A stretch of 64,000 bases of DNA from Bradyrhizobium sp. CSS354 (GTDB lineage Bacteria; Pseudomonadota; Alphaproteobacteria; Rhizobiales; Xanthobacteraceae): contig NZ_JAACFU010000005.1 of NCBI RefSeq assembly GCF_029051725.1, positions 124,001 through 188,000 on the forward strand, read 5' to 3'. Made by a program: the position numbers and the translations under genes. Shown piece by piece: positions 34,761 through 44,500 of this stretch; positions within the stretch are counted from its first letter, which is position 1; each line of letters begins with the position of its first letter. The notes beneath the pieces were generated by a model. The model ran no database searches and had not been told where the DNA came from. It worked only from the letters and a program-made list of their open reading frames with translations.

Positions 34761-35654
34761 ATGACACGAACTCTGCTGGTTGCGGTCGCGACCGCCATGC
34801 TGCTAGCACCGCCTGCCTTCGCCGCTGATCTCGCGGTGCCGCACATTTATACCAAGGCGTCGCCGGTGGCCGTGGATCCCGGCCACAATTGGAGCGGCTT
34901 CTACGCCGGCATCAATGTCGGCCATAGCTGGGGACGCTCGGCCACGACTGCTGATTTCATCGACAGCGGAGCTGGCGCGCTGCTGAATTCGAGCGCCGGC
35001 AAGTTCGATCTCAACGGCGTCAGCGGCGGCGGACAGATCGGCTACAACTGGCAGCGCGAGATGTTCGTGATCGGCTTCGAGGCCGATTTCCAGGGCAGCG
35101 GCCGGAAGGGCCGTTTCGACGCGCTGTGCGCCGGCGCGCCGGCGGGTTTGCAGGACGGCGTCTGCACGCCGGGTCATCGCGGCGACAACACGTTCGATCC
35201 CGCGCTGCCCGTGACCTTCAATCTCGTCCAGAAGCTCGACTGGTTCGGCACTGTCCGCGGCCGGCTTGGCGCGGCGGTGACGCCGCGCGTGCTGTTCTAC
35301 GGTACCGGTGGTCTTGCTTATGGCCGCGTCTCCACCTCGGGCACCAGCGCCGCGACCAATGTCAGCGGCAGCCCTGGGAGCGACGACAATCTGGCGTTCA
35401 CGCCCGTCGCGGCAAATTTCAGCAGCAGTACGACGAAGATCGGCTGGACCGCAGGTGCCGGCATCGAAGGCGCCTTCGCCGACAATTGGAGCGCCAGGCT
35501 CGAATATCTCCATGTCGATCTCGGAACCGTCTCGGGTTCGCTCGCAACGCCAGTGATCACGCTCAGCGGCGCGCCCCTGCTCGTCGGCTATCGCTCGCAC
35601 ATCACCGACAACATCCTGCGCGTCGGCGTCAACTATCGCTTCAGCGGCACCTGA
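34761..35654 (+). CDS. Omp25/opacity-type outer-membrane beta-barrel protein
   Basis: A 297-residue outer-membrane protein. Signal peptide about residues 1-21, ending FAA. Then the NWSGFYAGINVGHSWG opening strand, GGGQIGYNWQREMFVIGFEADFQGSG and a final strand ending RVGVNYRFSGT, as in the Omp25/Omp31 group of Rhizobiales. GAGGGAA lies before ATG 34761. It is the intact paralogue of the broken gene just upstream. It is probably a structural or adhesion-related surface protein. Confidence 0.9.
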   Translation: MTRTLLVAVATAMLLAPPAFAADLAVPHIYTKASPVAVDPGHNWSGFYAGINVGHSWGRSATTADFIDSGAGALLNSSAGKFDLNGVSGGGQIGYNWQREMFVIGFEADFQGSGRKGRFDALCAGAPAGLQDGVCTPGHRGDNTFDPALPVTFNLVQKLDWFGTVRGRLGAAVTPRVLFYGTGGLAYGRVSTSGTSAATNVSGSPGSDDNLAFTPVAANFSSSTTKIGWTAGAGIEGAFADNWSARLEYLHVDLGTVSGSLATPVITLSGAPLLVGYRSHITDNILRVGVNYRFSGT

Positions 35655-35677
35655 GCGGCGACGTGGCTCCGCGAGTC

Positions 35678-35705
35678 AAAAAGCCCGGCGATCGCCGGGC
35701 TTTTT
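35678..35705. terminator. bidirectional intrinsic terminator
   Basis: Perfect 13-bp arms AAAAAGCCCGGCG and CGCCGGGCTTTTT around AT, between the convergent porin and CoA-transferase genes. T-tracts exist on both strands, so it can end both transcripts. Confidence 0.9.
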
Positions 35706-35730
35706 CGCTGGCCGATCTCTAACGAAGCAC

Positions 35731-36924
35731 TCACACCACTTTGGCGTCCCGGAGCTTGGCGATCTCGTCGGCGCCGAAGCCGAACTCCTTCAGCACTTCG
35801 TCGGTCTGCTCGCCGAATTCCGGCGGCCGCGCCACCATCCTGCTCGGCGTGCGCGACAGCGTCACGGGCTGGCCGACCAGACGGATGTCGCGATCCTCGT
35901 CATTCGGCACCTCCTGCGCGATGCCGAGATGCTTGACCTGCTCGTCTTCGAACATCTGGTCGATGGCGTAGATCGGCCCGCAGGGCACGCCGGCCTCGTT
36001 GAGTTCACGGACCCAGGTCTCGGTGGACTTCGTCAAGGTACGCTTCTCGAGCTCGGCATTGAGCGCGTCGCGGTTCTTGGAGCGGGCTGGCGCGGTCAGA
36101 TAGTCGGGATGGCTGTAGAGCTCCGGCGCGCCGATCGCCTGCGCGCAACGCTCCCAGATCCGGCCGCCCGTGGTGGCGATGTTGATGTAGCCGTCCGAGG
36201 TCTTGAACACGCCGGTCGGAATGCTGGTCGGGTGGTTGTTGCCGGCCTGCTTGGCCACTTCCTTCTCCATCAGCCAGCGCGCGGCCTGGAAGTCGAGCAT
36301 GAAGATCTGGGCCTGCAGCAGCGAGGTCTGCACCCACTGGCCCTTGCCCGAGACCTCGCGCTCCAGCAGTGCGGTAAGGATGCCCATGGCACAGAACAGA
36401 CCGGCGGTGAGGTCGGCGACGGGAATGCCGACCCGCATCGGGCCTTCGCCGGGCGCGCCGGTGATCGACATCAGCCCACCCATGCCTTGCGCGATCTGAT
36501 CGAAGCCCGGCCGCTTGTGGTAGGGCCCGTCCTGGCCGAAGCCCGAGATGCTGCCATAGACGATGCGGGGATTGACCTTGGCGAGGCCCTCATAATCGAT
36601 ACCGAGCTTCTTCTTCACGTCGGGGCGGAAATTCTCAACCACAACGTCGGCCTTGGCGGCGAGGCGCTTGAACACGGCGAGCCCGCGCTCGTCTTTCAGG
36701 TTCAGCGTCATCGCCCGCTTGTTGCGATGCAGATTCTGGAAGTCAGAGCCCCGCCGCGGCCCGCCCGGCTGCTCGCCGCCGGCATCCTCGGTTAGCGCGT
36801 CGATCTTGATCACGTTCGCGCCCCAGTCCGCGAGCTGCCGCACGCAGGTGGGCCCGGACCGGACGCGGGTCAGATCGAGCACGGTGAAGCGTGACAGGGC
36901 TTCCGAGGCATGCGGAAAGGGCAT
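35731..36924 (-). CDS. class III CoA-transferase (CaiB/BaiF family)
   Basis: A 397-residue family III CoA-transferase. VLDLTRVRSGPTCVRQLADWGANVIKI opens the fold. NLHRNKRAMTLNLKDERG and SGFGQDGPYHKRPGFDQIAQ follow, with Asp142 as the expected thioester-forming aspartate. It moves CoA between organic acids, such as oxalate, carnitine or aromatic acids. ATG 36924 is chosen because GGAG lies ten bases upstream. It is separate from neighbours and ends at a bidirectional terminator. Confidence 0.92.
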   Translation of the reverse strand: MPFPHASEALSRFTVLDLTRVRSGPTCVRQLADWGANVIKIDALTEDAGGEQPGGPRRGSDFQNLHRNKRAMTLNLKDERGLAVFKRLAAKADVVVENFRPDVKKKLGIDYEGLAKVNPRIVYGSISGFGQDGPYHKRPGFDQIAQGMGGLMSITGAPGEGPMRVGIPVADLTAGLFCAMGILTALLEREVSGKGQWVQTSLLQAQIFMLDFQAARWLMEKEVAKQAGNNHPTSIPTGVFKTSDGYINIATTGGRIWERCAQAIGAPELYSHPDYLTAPARSKNRDALNAELEKRTLTKSTETWVRELNEAGVPCGPIYAIDQMFEDEQVKHLGIAQEVPNDEDRDIRLVGQPVTLSRTPSRMVARPPEFGEQTDEVLKEFGFGADEIAKLRDAKVV

Positions 36925-37055
36925 CTTGATGGGCTCCGGGACAGATTGCGGGCCTACCATAGTGCCGTAAGACCATGCGGCAAGACATCAAGCGGCAGGT
37001 CAGGGCCGCGCCGATGCCGCCTGGCGAAATGCAATGCCTGGGGGCGCCCGCAGGA

Positions 37056-37370
37056 TCAGCGCGCCAGCTGTTTCAGCTGGGCGCGCGCCTGCTCGGCCAG
37101 CGGGTCATCGTCGTGGCGCGCAATGAACAGCTCGAACGCCTCCCGCGTTCCCTTGCGACGGGCGGATTCGTACTCCTCCGCGACCGCAGCCGAGGGGTCG
37201 CGGGCCATTGGAACGGAGGGCGCACGCCCCGCTGTGCCGCCTTGTTTGCCGCTCTCGTCCGCATTGGCTTTTCCGACCATGACAGGCAGTCCTCCGAAGG
37301 GCAGTTGGCCCGGCCCGGCGAGCGCCATCAAGGCGCCGAACAGACCGGCCGAGAGGGAACGTCGTTTCAT
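37056..37370 (-). CDS. small secreted protein of unknown function
   Basis: A 104-residue protein. Residues 1-37 look like an export signal (MKRRSLSAGLFGALMALAGPG...KANA). The mature part is highly charged, with a helical EEYESARRKGTREAFELFIARHDDDPLAEQARAQLKQL that recalls a tetratricopeptide-like helical pair. No family can be named. It is divergent from the metalloprotease gene. Confidence 0.7.
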   Translation of the reverse strand: MKRRSLSAGLFGALMALAGPGQLPFGGLPVMVGKANADESGKQGGTAGRAPSVPMARDPSAAVAEEYESARRKGTREAFELFIARHDDDPLAEQARAQLKQLAR

Positions 37371-37569
37371 GATTTCACTCGCGACACGGCAGCTGGCCGG
37401 AACCGACGTCCTTGTCCTGATCCGTATGAATACGGAATTTGACGGCTAACACGGCCTTATGGAAGGAGTCTGGGCCGACTCGCCAAAATTAAACCAAACG
37501 TTTACTCCTGAAGCTAGAATCACCTGTCGCGCCCCGAATCGAACGGGGTTTGCTGTTTCGGAGATTCCC

Positions 37570-40251
37570 TTGGCTACCGCCGTCACCGTTAGTGCGACCA
37601 ACAACGCTGAAATCGACGGCCTGCTGTCGGGCTACAAATGGTCCGGGGCGATCACCTACAGCTTTCCGGACGCTGCAAGCGACTACGCCAATCCCTATAG
37701 CGGCGGCGACGCTGAGCCGACGACTTCGGGTTTTGCCTCGGCGCCGAGTCAGATGCAGGCGGCGATCAATTACGCGATCGGACTGATCCTCGGCTACACC
37801 AACGCCAACATCCAGTACGCCGGGACGAACGGCGCCGACATCATGGTCGCGCAGTCGCCGGCCGCCAGTCCGACCTCCTATGCCTATTACCCCGGCAACT
37901 ACGCGCCCGGCGGCGACATCTGGTTCGGAACCGCCTACAACTATTCGCTGGCTGCGCTCGGCAATTATTATTTTGCGACTGCGTTGCACGAACTCGGGCA
38001 CGCTCTTGGCTTGAAGCACAGTCAGGAGGCAGGCGGCCCCGCCAATGTCGCGGTGCCGAGCGCGCACGACGACAGCGAATATACCGTCATGAGCTATCGC
38101 AGCTATGTCGGTGCTTCGACCACGAGCGGCTACACCAACGAGACCTATGGATATTCGCAGACCTATATGGCCAACGATATCCTCGCGCTGCAGACGATGT
38201 ACGGCGCGGACTACACGACCCAGGGCGGGACTACCGTCTATACATGGAGCCCGACCACCGGACAGGAGTTCATCAACGGCGCCGGCCAGCCGGCCGACAA
38301 TGGCGGTGCCGGAGGCTCGGCCAATCGCATCTACGAGACGATCTGGGATGGTGGCGGCGTCGATACCTACGATCTGTCGAACTACACGACGAACCTGAGC
38401 ATCAATCTCAATCCAGGTGCGTCGTCCGTGTTCTCGTCGGTTCAACTCGCCAATCTCGGAAACGGCCATTACGCGTCGGGCAACGTCTACAATGCCTATC
38501 TCTACAACAACGACGCGCGTTCCTACATCGACAACGCCATCGGCGGCTCCGGCAGCGACACGATCATCGGCAATGCCATCGCCAACGTACTGAACGGCGG
38601 CTCCGGCAACGATACGCTGACAGGCGGCGGCGGCAACGACACCGTCACCGGCGGCTCGGGCACCGACACCGCGGTGTATTCGGGCAACAAGGCGAACTAC
38701 GCGATAACCTACAGCACGATCACGCAGAGCTTTACTGTGGTTGACCAGCGATCCGGTTCTCCCGACGGAGCTGACACCGTGAGCGGTGTCGAGTCTTTCC
38801 GGTTCGCTGATGGTGTGACGGTAAGCTCGGTCCTGATGGGGCCTCCTCAGCCCGATCTGTCCGAGTACCTCGCCGTCAGCCAGAGTTCGGTTCCGGCCGG
38901 AGGTAACCTGACGGTTGACGCCTACAACATGAATCTCGGTGATGACGTGGCGGGGCCGTCCACCGCGCGGATCTATCTCTCCACCGATGCGACGATCACC
39001 AATTCGGACACCCTGCTCGCGACAGTGTCGAGCTCGATGACCCTCGCGACGGTGAACCAGCCCGGCTACTACGACCATCAGACGATCCTGGTCGCGCTTC
39101 CCGGCAATTTGGCGGCTGGCACCTACTATATTGGTGGTCTCGCCGACTACAACAATCAGCTTGGCGAACGCGACGAAACCAATAACACCTATAATGTGGC
39201 GCAGATCACGGTGACGGCGGCAGGTCGTCCCGACCTGTCCGAATATGTGGCCGTGGACAAGACGACAGTTGCCGCCGGCAGCGGCCTGACAGTCGATGTC
39301 TACAACATGAACCTCGGCAACGCCGTGGCCGGGCCCACAACGGCTGGAATCTATGTTTCCGCCGACGCGACGATCACAACGTCGGATACGCTGCTCACGA
39401 CGATCGCGACGTCGTCGACGCTGGCGACCGTCAGTCTACCCGGCTATTACGATCACCAGACGGTCGCTGTGACGCTGCCGGGTGGTCTGGCGCCCGGTAC
39501 CTATTACATTGGGGGACTTTCCGACTACAATAATCTACTCAGCGAGAGTAACGAGGCCAACAATAGCTACAACGTCGTTCAGGTCACGGTGACTGCGCCG
39601 GTGCAGCCTGATCTGGCCGAATACGTTGCAGTGAACAAGACGACCGTTTTGGCCGGCGACAGTTTGACGGTCGACGCTTACAACATGAACCTCGGCAACG
39701 CGGTGGCGGCGTCTCCGACGACCGCCGGCATTTATGTCTCGACTGATGCGACGATCACGACGTCGGACACGCTCCTCACGACGATTTCGACGTCGACCAC
39801 GCTGGCAACGGTGAGCCAGCCCGGCTATTTCGATCACCAGACGGTCACGGTGACGCTGCCCGGCAATCTGACGCCGGGCACGTACTACATCGGCGGCCTT
39901 GCCGACTATAACAATCACCTCGCCGAGAGCAGCGAGACCAACAACGCCTACAATGTGGTGCAGGTCACGGTGGCTGCCGCGAGCAGCCCGGCCGCAGCGC
40001 AAGCGCAAACTGCTTCGTCACCGCCGGCGCAGACAACGACGAATGTCCAGGACAACTTCGCGCTATCCCAGACGAGTAATGAGGCAGCGCTCGGCGGAGC
40101 ACACTGGGCTGATCAGGGCCAACTCACGCAAACCGTCTCGGCGCTGGCGACCGGGATTCAGCAATTGGCGGACACGACGGACGCTCATTTCGTGTTCGAC
40201 AATGTATCCGACGCCGCGCAGCCCCATATCAGCGATTATCACCTGATCTGA
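37570..40251 (+). CDS. serralysin-like RTX metalloprotease with three CARDB-like repeats
   Basis: An 893-residue secreted protease by this start. The zinc site HELGHALGLKH is at residues 140-150 and the Met-turn VMSY at about 173-176, as in metzincins of the serralysin group. RTX-type Ca-binding repeats (GGSGSDTIIGN, GGSGNDTLTGG) lie at about 325-370. Three tandem 126-residue CARDB-like Ig-fold repeats span about 427-805, then a Ser/Ala/Thr-rich tail. There is no N-terminal signal peptide, so type I secretion by a C-terminal signal is inferred; no T1SS genes are in the window. TTG 37570 has GGAG six bases upstream; ATG 37459 (930 residues) has none. Confidence 0.85.
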   Translation: MATAVTVSATNNAEIDGLLSGYKWSGAITYSFPDAASDYANPYSGGDAEPTTSGFASAPSQMQAAINYAIGLILGYTNANIQYAGTNGADIMVAQSPAASPTSYAYYPGNYAPGGDIWFGTAYNYSLAALGNYYFATALHELGHALGLKHSQEAGGPANVAVPSAHDDSEYTVMSYRSYVGASTTSGYTNETYGYSQTYMANDILALQTMYGADYTTQGGTTVYTWSPTTGQEFINGAGQPADNGGAGGSANRIYETIWDGGGVDTYDLSNYTTNLSINLNPGASSVFSSVQLANLGNGHYASGNVYNAYLYNNDARSYIDNAIGGSGSDTIIGNAIANVLNGGSGNDTLTGGGGNDTVTGGSGTDTAVYSGNKANYAITYSTITQSFTVVDQRSGSPDGADTVSGVESFRFADGVTVSSVLMGPPQPDLSEYLAVSQSSVPAGGNLTVDAYNMNLGDDVAGPSTARIYLSTDATITNSDTLLATVSSSMTLATVNQPGYYDHQTILVALPGNLAAGTYYIGGLADYNNQLGERDETNNTYNVAQITVTAAGRPDLSEYVAVDKTTVAAGSGLTVDVYNMNLGNAVAGPTTAGIYVSADATITTSDTLLTTIATSSTLATVSLPGYYDHQTVAVTLPGGLAPGTYYIGGLSDYNNLLSESNEANNSYNVVQVTVTAPVQPDLAEYVAVNKTTVLAGDSLTVDAYNMNLGNAVAASPTTAGIYVSTDATITTSDTLLTTISTSTTLATVSQPGYFDHQTVTVTLPGNLTPGTYYIGGLADYNNHLAESSETNNAYNVVQVTVAAASSPAAAQAQTASSPPAQTTTNVQDNFALSQTSNEAALGGAHWADQGQLTQTVSALATGIQQLADTTDAHFVFDNVSDAAQPHISDYHLI
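38851..39988 (+). repeat. three tandem 378-bp coding repeats (CARDB-like)
   Basis: The motif PDLSEYLAV / PDLSEYVAV / PDLAEYVAV recurs at 38851, 39229 and 39607, exactly 378 bp apart. The third copy has one extra codon (AAS). Each unit encodes one beta-sandwich. Copies 2 and 3 appear most alike at the DNA level. Confidence 0.9.
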
Positions 40252-40262
40252 CCGAAGCCGCG

Positions 40263-40523
40263 ATGTGGTATCGGCGGGCGGCCGAGCAGAGCGACAGCCG
40301 CGCCCAGCATTCGCTGGGCCTGCTCTACGATCGCGGCTACGGCGTGCCGCAGGACATCGTTGAGGCCTCCAAATGGCTCAATCTCTCGACGGCTGCGGCA
40401 CCCCCGCCAGCGCGGGAGGCGCGGGCCAGGATCCGCAATGCCGTGACTTCGAAGATGACGCGCGGGGAGATCGCCCAGGCGCGCCTGCGGGCGCTGGAAT
40501 GGACGCCGAGCCGAGAGCACTGA
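40263..40523 (+). pseudogene. Sel1-repeat protein fragment, 5'-truncated
   Basis: 86 codons with a clear Sel1-like unit (MWYRRAAEQSDSRAQHSLGLLYDRGYG) plus a C-terminal helix. In the same frame, DLTEAAM precedes the ATG and matches the expected preceding Sel1 sequence, and this similarity fades right at the metalloprotease stop codon. The signal peptide and other repeats expected in a full Sel1 protein are missing. It is probably a remnant, though ATG 40263 could still be translated. Confidence 0.65.
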
Positions 40524-40896
40524 TCCGCGGCACCTTCAGAGAAAATGGTGCGCGATCGACGGCGCTCAGCTCCGGCGGAAGCCGCTATCGCCATGATGAC
40601 ATCATGCCAGTGTTTTGCCCGACATGTCAAAGGGGCTTTGTAAAATCCGAAGCTATTCGTGCCTTCCGTCAAGCCATTGATAAAGCTGAGGTCGTCTACT
40701 GTGCATGGGGTTGTTTTCACGGTTTTAATGAGAGCGCCGTCGGAATGACGATGGATCCTAGCGCGGCCAGCCGCCGAGCCACTTCGCGTACCAGCTCTCG
40801 CACCCGCGCGACCTTCTACGCCCCGACGACGCGTGGCCCATCCGATCCCGGCGAACGCTTCCACATCGAGGCGCGGATCGAACCGAGGAACGCGCC
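40524..40896. other. 373-bp region with a possible remnant coupled to gspM
   Basis: No complete gene. A frame ending TGA 40898-40900 overlaps the gspM ATG in ATGA, and its last residues (GERFHIEARIEPRNAP) look like a genuine protein C-terminus, perhaps of a lost upstream secretion gene such as gspK or gspL. Upstream of about 40745 the composition becomes non-coding, and a dispersed repeat is present. Confidence 0.45.
40697..40737 (+). repeat. dispersed intergenic repeat, copy 1
   Basis: Positions 40697-40718 are identical over 22 nt to 57025-57046 (core GTGCATGGGGTTGTTTTC). The next 19 nt match at 13 positions and end AGCGC in both copies. It is intergenic and in the same orientation as copy 2. 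Confidence 0.7.
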
Positions 40897-41535
40897 ATGA
40901 ACAGGATCATGAGCAGCGCCAAGGTCGCAAACGGAAATGCGGTTGAGCGGGCGCTCGTCGGCTCGCCCCTGATCGCGGTCACGCTCTATCTCGCGATCAC
41001 CGGCGGGCTGTTGCTGATGGCAGGGCTGTCGATCGCCGAGGTCATCGCCCACCGTCAGGCGCTGGCGCAGACCTCCGACCTGCTCGACCAGCTGCGCGGC
41101 CGCAAGAGCGGCGCCAAGAGCGCCGCGGCTCTCTCGGCCGAGCATCCCGGCACGCCGTTTCTGGAGGGGCCGACCGTGACGGTCGCGGGCGCCAATCTGT
41201 TGCAGCGGGTTGCCGCCGCGGTCGCCGATGTCGGCGGCTCGGTCCAGTCCTCGCAGGTCGACGTAACAGGCGCGCAGACCAAGGACGGCTTCGTCGGCCT
41301 CGTCGTCAGCTGCGAGCTGGAGCAGCCCGCGCTCCAGAGGCTACTGTACGATCTCGAAGCCGGCATGCCGTTCCTGTTCGTCGACCAGCTCGACGTCCAG
41401 GTGCCGCAGACCACGGCGCTGAGTGATTCGGCCACCGGCCGCGTCAGGGTGATTTTGGGCGTCTCCGGCCAATGGCAGGCGGGGAAGTCGGGCGGCCTCC
41501 TCAACTCACGAGGTCGGCTCACCAGGCGTACTTGA
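40897..41535 (+). CDS. gspM: type II secretion system protein GspM-like
   Basis: A 212-residue protein with one N-terminal transmembrane helix (LIAVTLYLAITGGLLLMAGLSI, about 25-46), a coiled-coil-like stretch (ALAQTSDLLDQLRG) and a ferredoxin-like periplasmic domain (LQRLLYDLEAGMPFLFVDQLDVQ), the GspM layout. It would belong to the inner-membrane platform of a T2SS. No other Gsp platform genes are here except the GspN/C-like gene 3.9 kb away. Its 3' end overlaps the convergent autotransporter gene by 17 bp. Confidence 0.75.
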   Translation: MNRIMSSAKVANGNAVERALVGSPLIAVTLYLAITGGLLLMAGLSIAEVIAHRQALAQTSDLLDQLRGRKSGAKSAAALSAEHPGTPFLEGPTVTVAGANLLQRVAAAVADVGGSVQSSQVDVTGAQTKDGFVGLVVSCELEQPALQRLLYDLEAGMPFLFVDQLDVQVPQTTALSDSATGRVRVILGVSGQWQAGKSGGLLNSRGRLTRRT

Positions 41536-44500
41536 ACACGCCCTTGCCGGAATAGCTGGCGACATTGCCGGAGAACTCGCCGTCGAAGGTGCCGGCGATC
41601 GAGAAGCCGCTCAGCCATTTCATCTCGGCGCTGGCGCTGACGAGCGCGGAGTCCGCGTCGACCCGGGCGCCGTTCACGACGAAGCTGGTGCCCGGCAGGG
41701 TCTGGAACAGCGCAGTGACGGCGCGGCCCGGATTGTAGTCGTGCGCCCAGGCGGCGCGACCGCGCAGCGTCAGCACGCCGTTCTGCATCGCGTACGACTT
41801 GTCGGTGCGCAGGCCGAGCTCGGAGCGGGTGTCGGTCAGCGATTGCGAGGCATAGTTCAACGCGAACAGTCCGCCGCCATTGAGGCTGACTTCGGAGTAG
41901 TTGGGCAGGTTGAAGTTCGTCACCTGCGCCGCCGCATAGGGGGTGAGGCCGATCATCGGCGTCGCGAAGCGGTAGCCGCCCTCGAAGCGGGCTGAGAAGG
42001 TGTCGGCTTTGAAGCGGCCCTGCAACTGGTCGAAGCCGCCGGGCGCCACGGTGCGGTTGGTGGTGACGTCGTGCCAGCCATAGGCGAGCGCGGCAGAGAT
42101 ATAGGCCGGTCCGAAGTTGTGCCGGCCGTAGACGCCGGCCTGGAACAGGTCTGCTGAGCCCGAGCCCATCGCATTGGCGAGCGAGTAGCTCAGTCCACCG
42201 CCGCCGAGCGCGAAGCCGACCAGCGTGTCCACCGAAACCCTGTAGTCGGCGCCGGCCGCGCCGCCCCAGACCCGCGCGGTCAGGTCTTGCGAGCCGACTG
42301 GCGCATTGCCGCCGACTTGTGCCGATCCGCCATAGCCGGCAGTCCAGAGGCTCCAGCGGCTGGCCGGCTGCGAGGCAAGCAGCGGCGCCTTGGTCGCCAT
42401 CGCATAAGCCTCGCGCTCGCGCGCGTTGGCCGGGCGCATGGACGCATAGGCGGCCGCGTCGTCGCTCTCGGCGAATTGGGCGACGCTGCCGGCCTTGGCG
42501 AAACCGCCCGAGCGGCCGATGACGGTCGGGTCGAGCATCAGATTGAGGAACTGCCCGTCGGCATTGATCGCGGACTGGATGATGCCGGTGCCGAGTTCGC
42601 CCGAGGCCGTCGTCAGCCCGGCCGGCGTCAGCGCAGCGAAGGCTGCCGGAATGCCGCCGGTCGAGTCGAAGAAGCTGGTCAGCGTGTTTGCAACGTTTTG
42701 CTGGTTGACGGTGAGGCCGCCGCCGCTCGGCGCGAAGTTGAGGCCGATGTTGAGGAACACATTGTTGGTGCCGTAGCTCAGCGACGCGTTGATCGTCGGT
42801 ATGTTGGAGACGACGGCTGGATTGAAGGTGGTGCCGCCGAAACCGCCGGTCGCCGACAGGATCGTGTACTGCTTCTTGATCGTGCCCGAGGCGAACATCG
42901 CGCTCACTGTCGCGTTGCCGAGCGTGGCCGCGCCGTTGACATTGGCGAGGCCGGCATTGCTGGAGGAGACCTGCACGAGATAGGTCGAGGCCGCCGTGAA
43001 GCTCAGGGGGCCGTTGATCGTCAGCGGCGCGAAAGGGGTCGCCGCGCTGCCTGGGGCGAGCGTACCGCCAATGATCGCGACGCCGGCGGCCGTGCCGCTG
43101 CCGGCGAGTGTGCCGCCCGTGTTGACGGTGGTCGGGCTCAGGATCGAGCCGTCCACGATCAGTCTGCCGCCGTTGATCGTGGTGGCGCCGGTATAGGTGT
43201 TGGCACCGGACAGTGTCTGCGTGCCGCCGGTCAGCGTGAGGCCGCCGCCGGCGCCGGCATCGTCGATCACGCCCGCGAAATTGCCGATGCCGTTGGTGAT
43301 CGTCAGCGTGTTGGCGCCGATGTTGACGTTCCCGGAGCCCGCCAGCGACTGGATCGAGGTGCCGGCGCTCAGGGCCGAGATGTCGAAGAAGCCGTTGGCG
43401 ACGACATTGCTCGAGGTCGCGATGCTGCCATCGTTGCCACCGAAGTTGATGAGATCGAGTTCGCCGCCGCTCGCGATGGTCGTGGTGCCGGTATAGGTGT
43501 TGGTGCCGTAGAGCTGCTGGGTGGCGCCGTTGGCGATCGCGACGTTGCCACCGGTGCCGCCCGCAATGCCGCCATCCTGAATGACGCCGCCGAAGAAGCT
43601 ACCACTGGTGATCGTCAGTGTCTTCGATCCGAGTGCGACGATGCCGCCAGCGGTCAACGAGAACAGAGCGTTGACCGACGTACCGGAGGTTGTTTGCGAG
43701 ATGTCGAACGTACCGCCTGCGCCTGGCGTGAACGTGACGCTCGCCGAATTCGCGATCGATCCGCTGCCTTTCAGCGCTAACGTCGCGCCGGCATCGATCT
43801 GCGTCGTATTGGAGTAAGTATTCACACCGGAGAGGGTCTGCGTTCCGCCGAAAACCTCAAGCCCGCCTGTGCCCTGGATCACGCCTGCGAATTCGGTCGA
43901 ACCGTTGGTGATGAACAGCCCGTTGCCGCCCATGTTGACGACGCCGCTCGTGCTGCCGGCAAGTGTCGTGATCAGGTTGAACGCAACCGAGGATGCAGAA
44001 ATGTCGAACGTCGCGTTCACCGTGACGACGCTGGAGCTCGCGATGCTGCCGAAGCCCGAGATCGCCAGTGTCCCCGCCGAGATCGTCGTCGCGCCCGTGT
44101 AGGTATTGGTGCCAGTCAGCGTCATCGCGCCGGTGCCGACCTTGGTCAGTCCGCCGCCGGTGCCGGAGATCACGCCGTCGACCTGGGTCGAGGTGTTGAG
44201 GCTGCCTGTGGTGAGGGTCTTGGCGCCGAGCATGTAATTGCCGGCGCCTTCGATCGAGCCGGCGGTCATGCCGCTGCTGGTCAGGCTCGACATGTCAAAG
44301 GTGCCGCCGGTATTGGTGATGAAGCGGGCATTGCCGCCGGTCGTGTTGCCGGTGAAGCTCGTGGTGGCAAGATTGTTCGTGGTGATCGTAGAACTGCCCG
44401 CGGTGGCAGAACCGGCGAAGCTCAGCGAGCCGTCATTGCTGATCGTCGCGGTGCCTGCCGTGGCGTTGCTGATGAAGGCCAGGAAGCCGGTGGCGGTGTT

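Noticed and set aside
38851..39988. Tandem repeats considered as a CRISPR array
   Set aside because: Units are 378 bp and coding; no short repeats with unique spacers.
42287..43780. 497-codon plus frame over the autotransporter
   Set aside because: Shadow of repeat-rich, high-GC passenger coding sequence.
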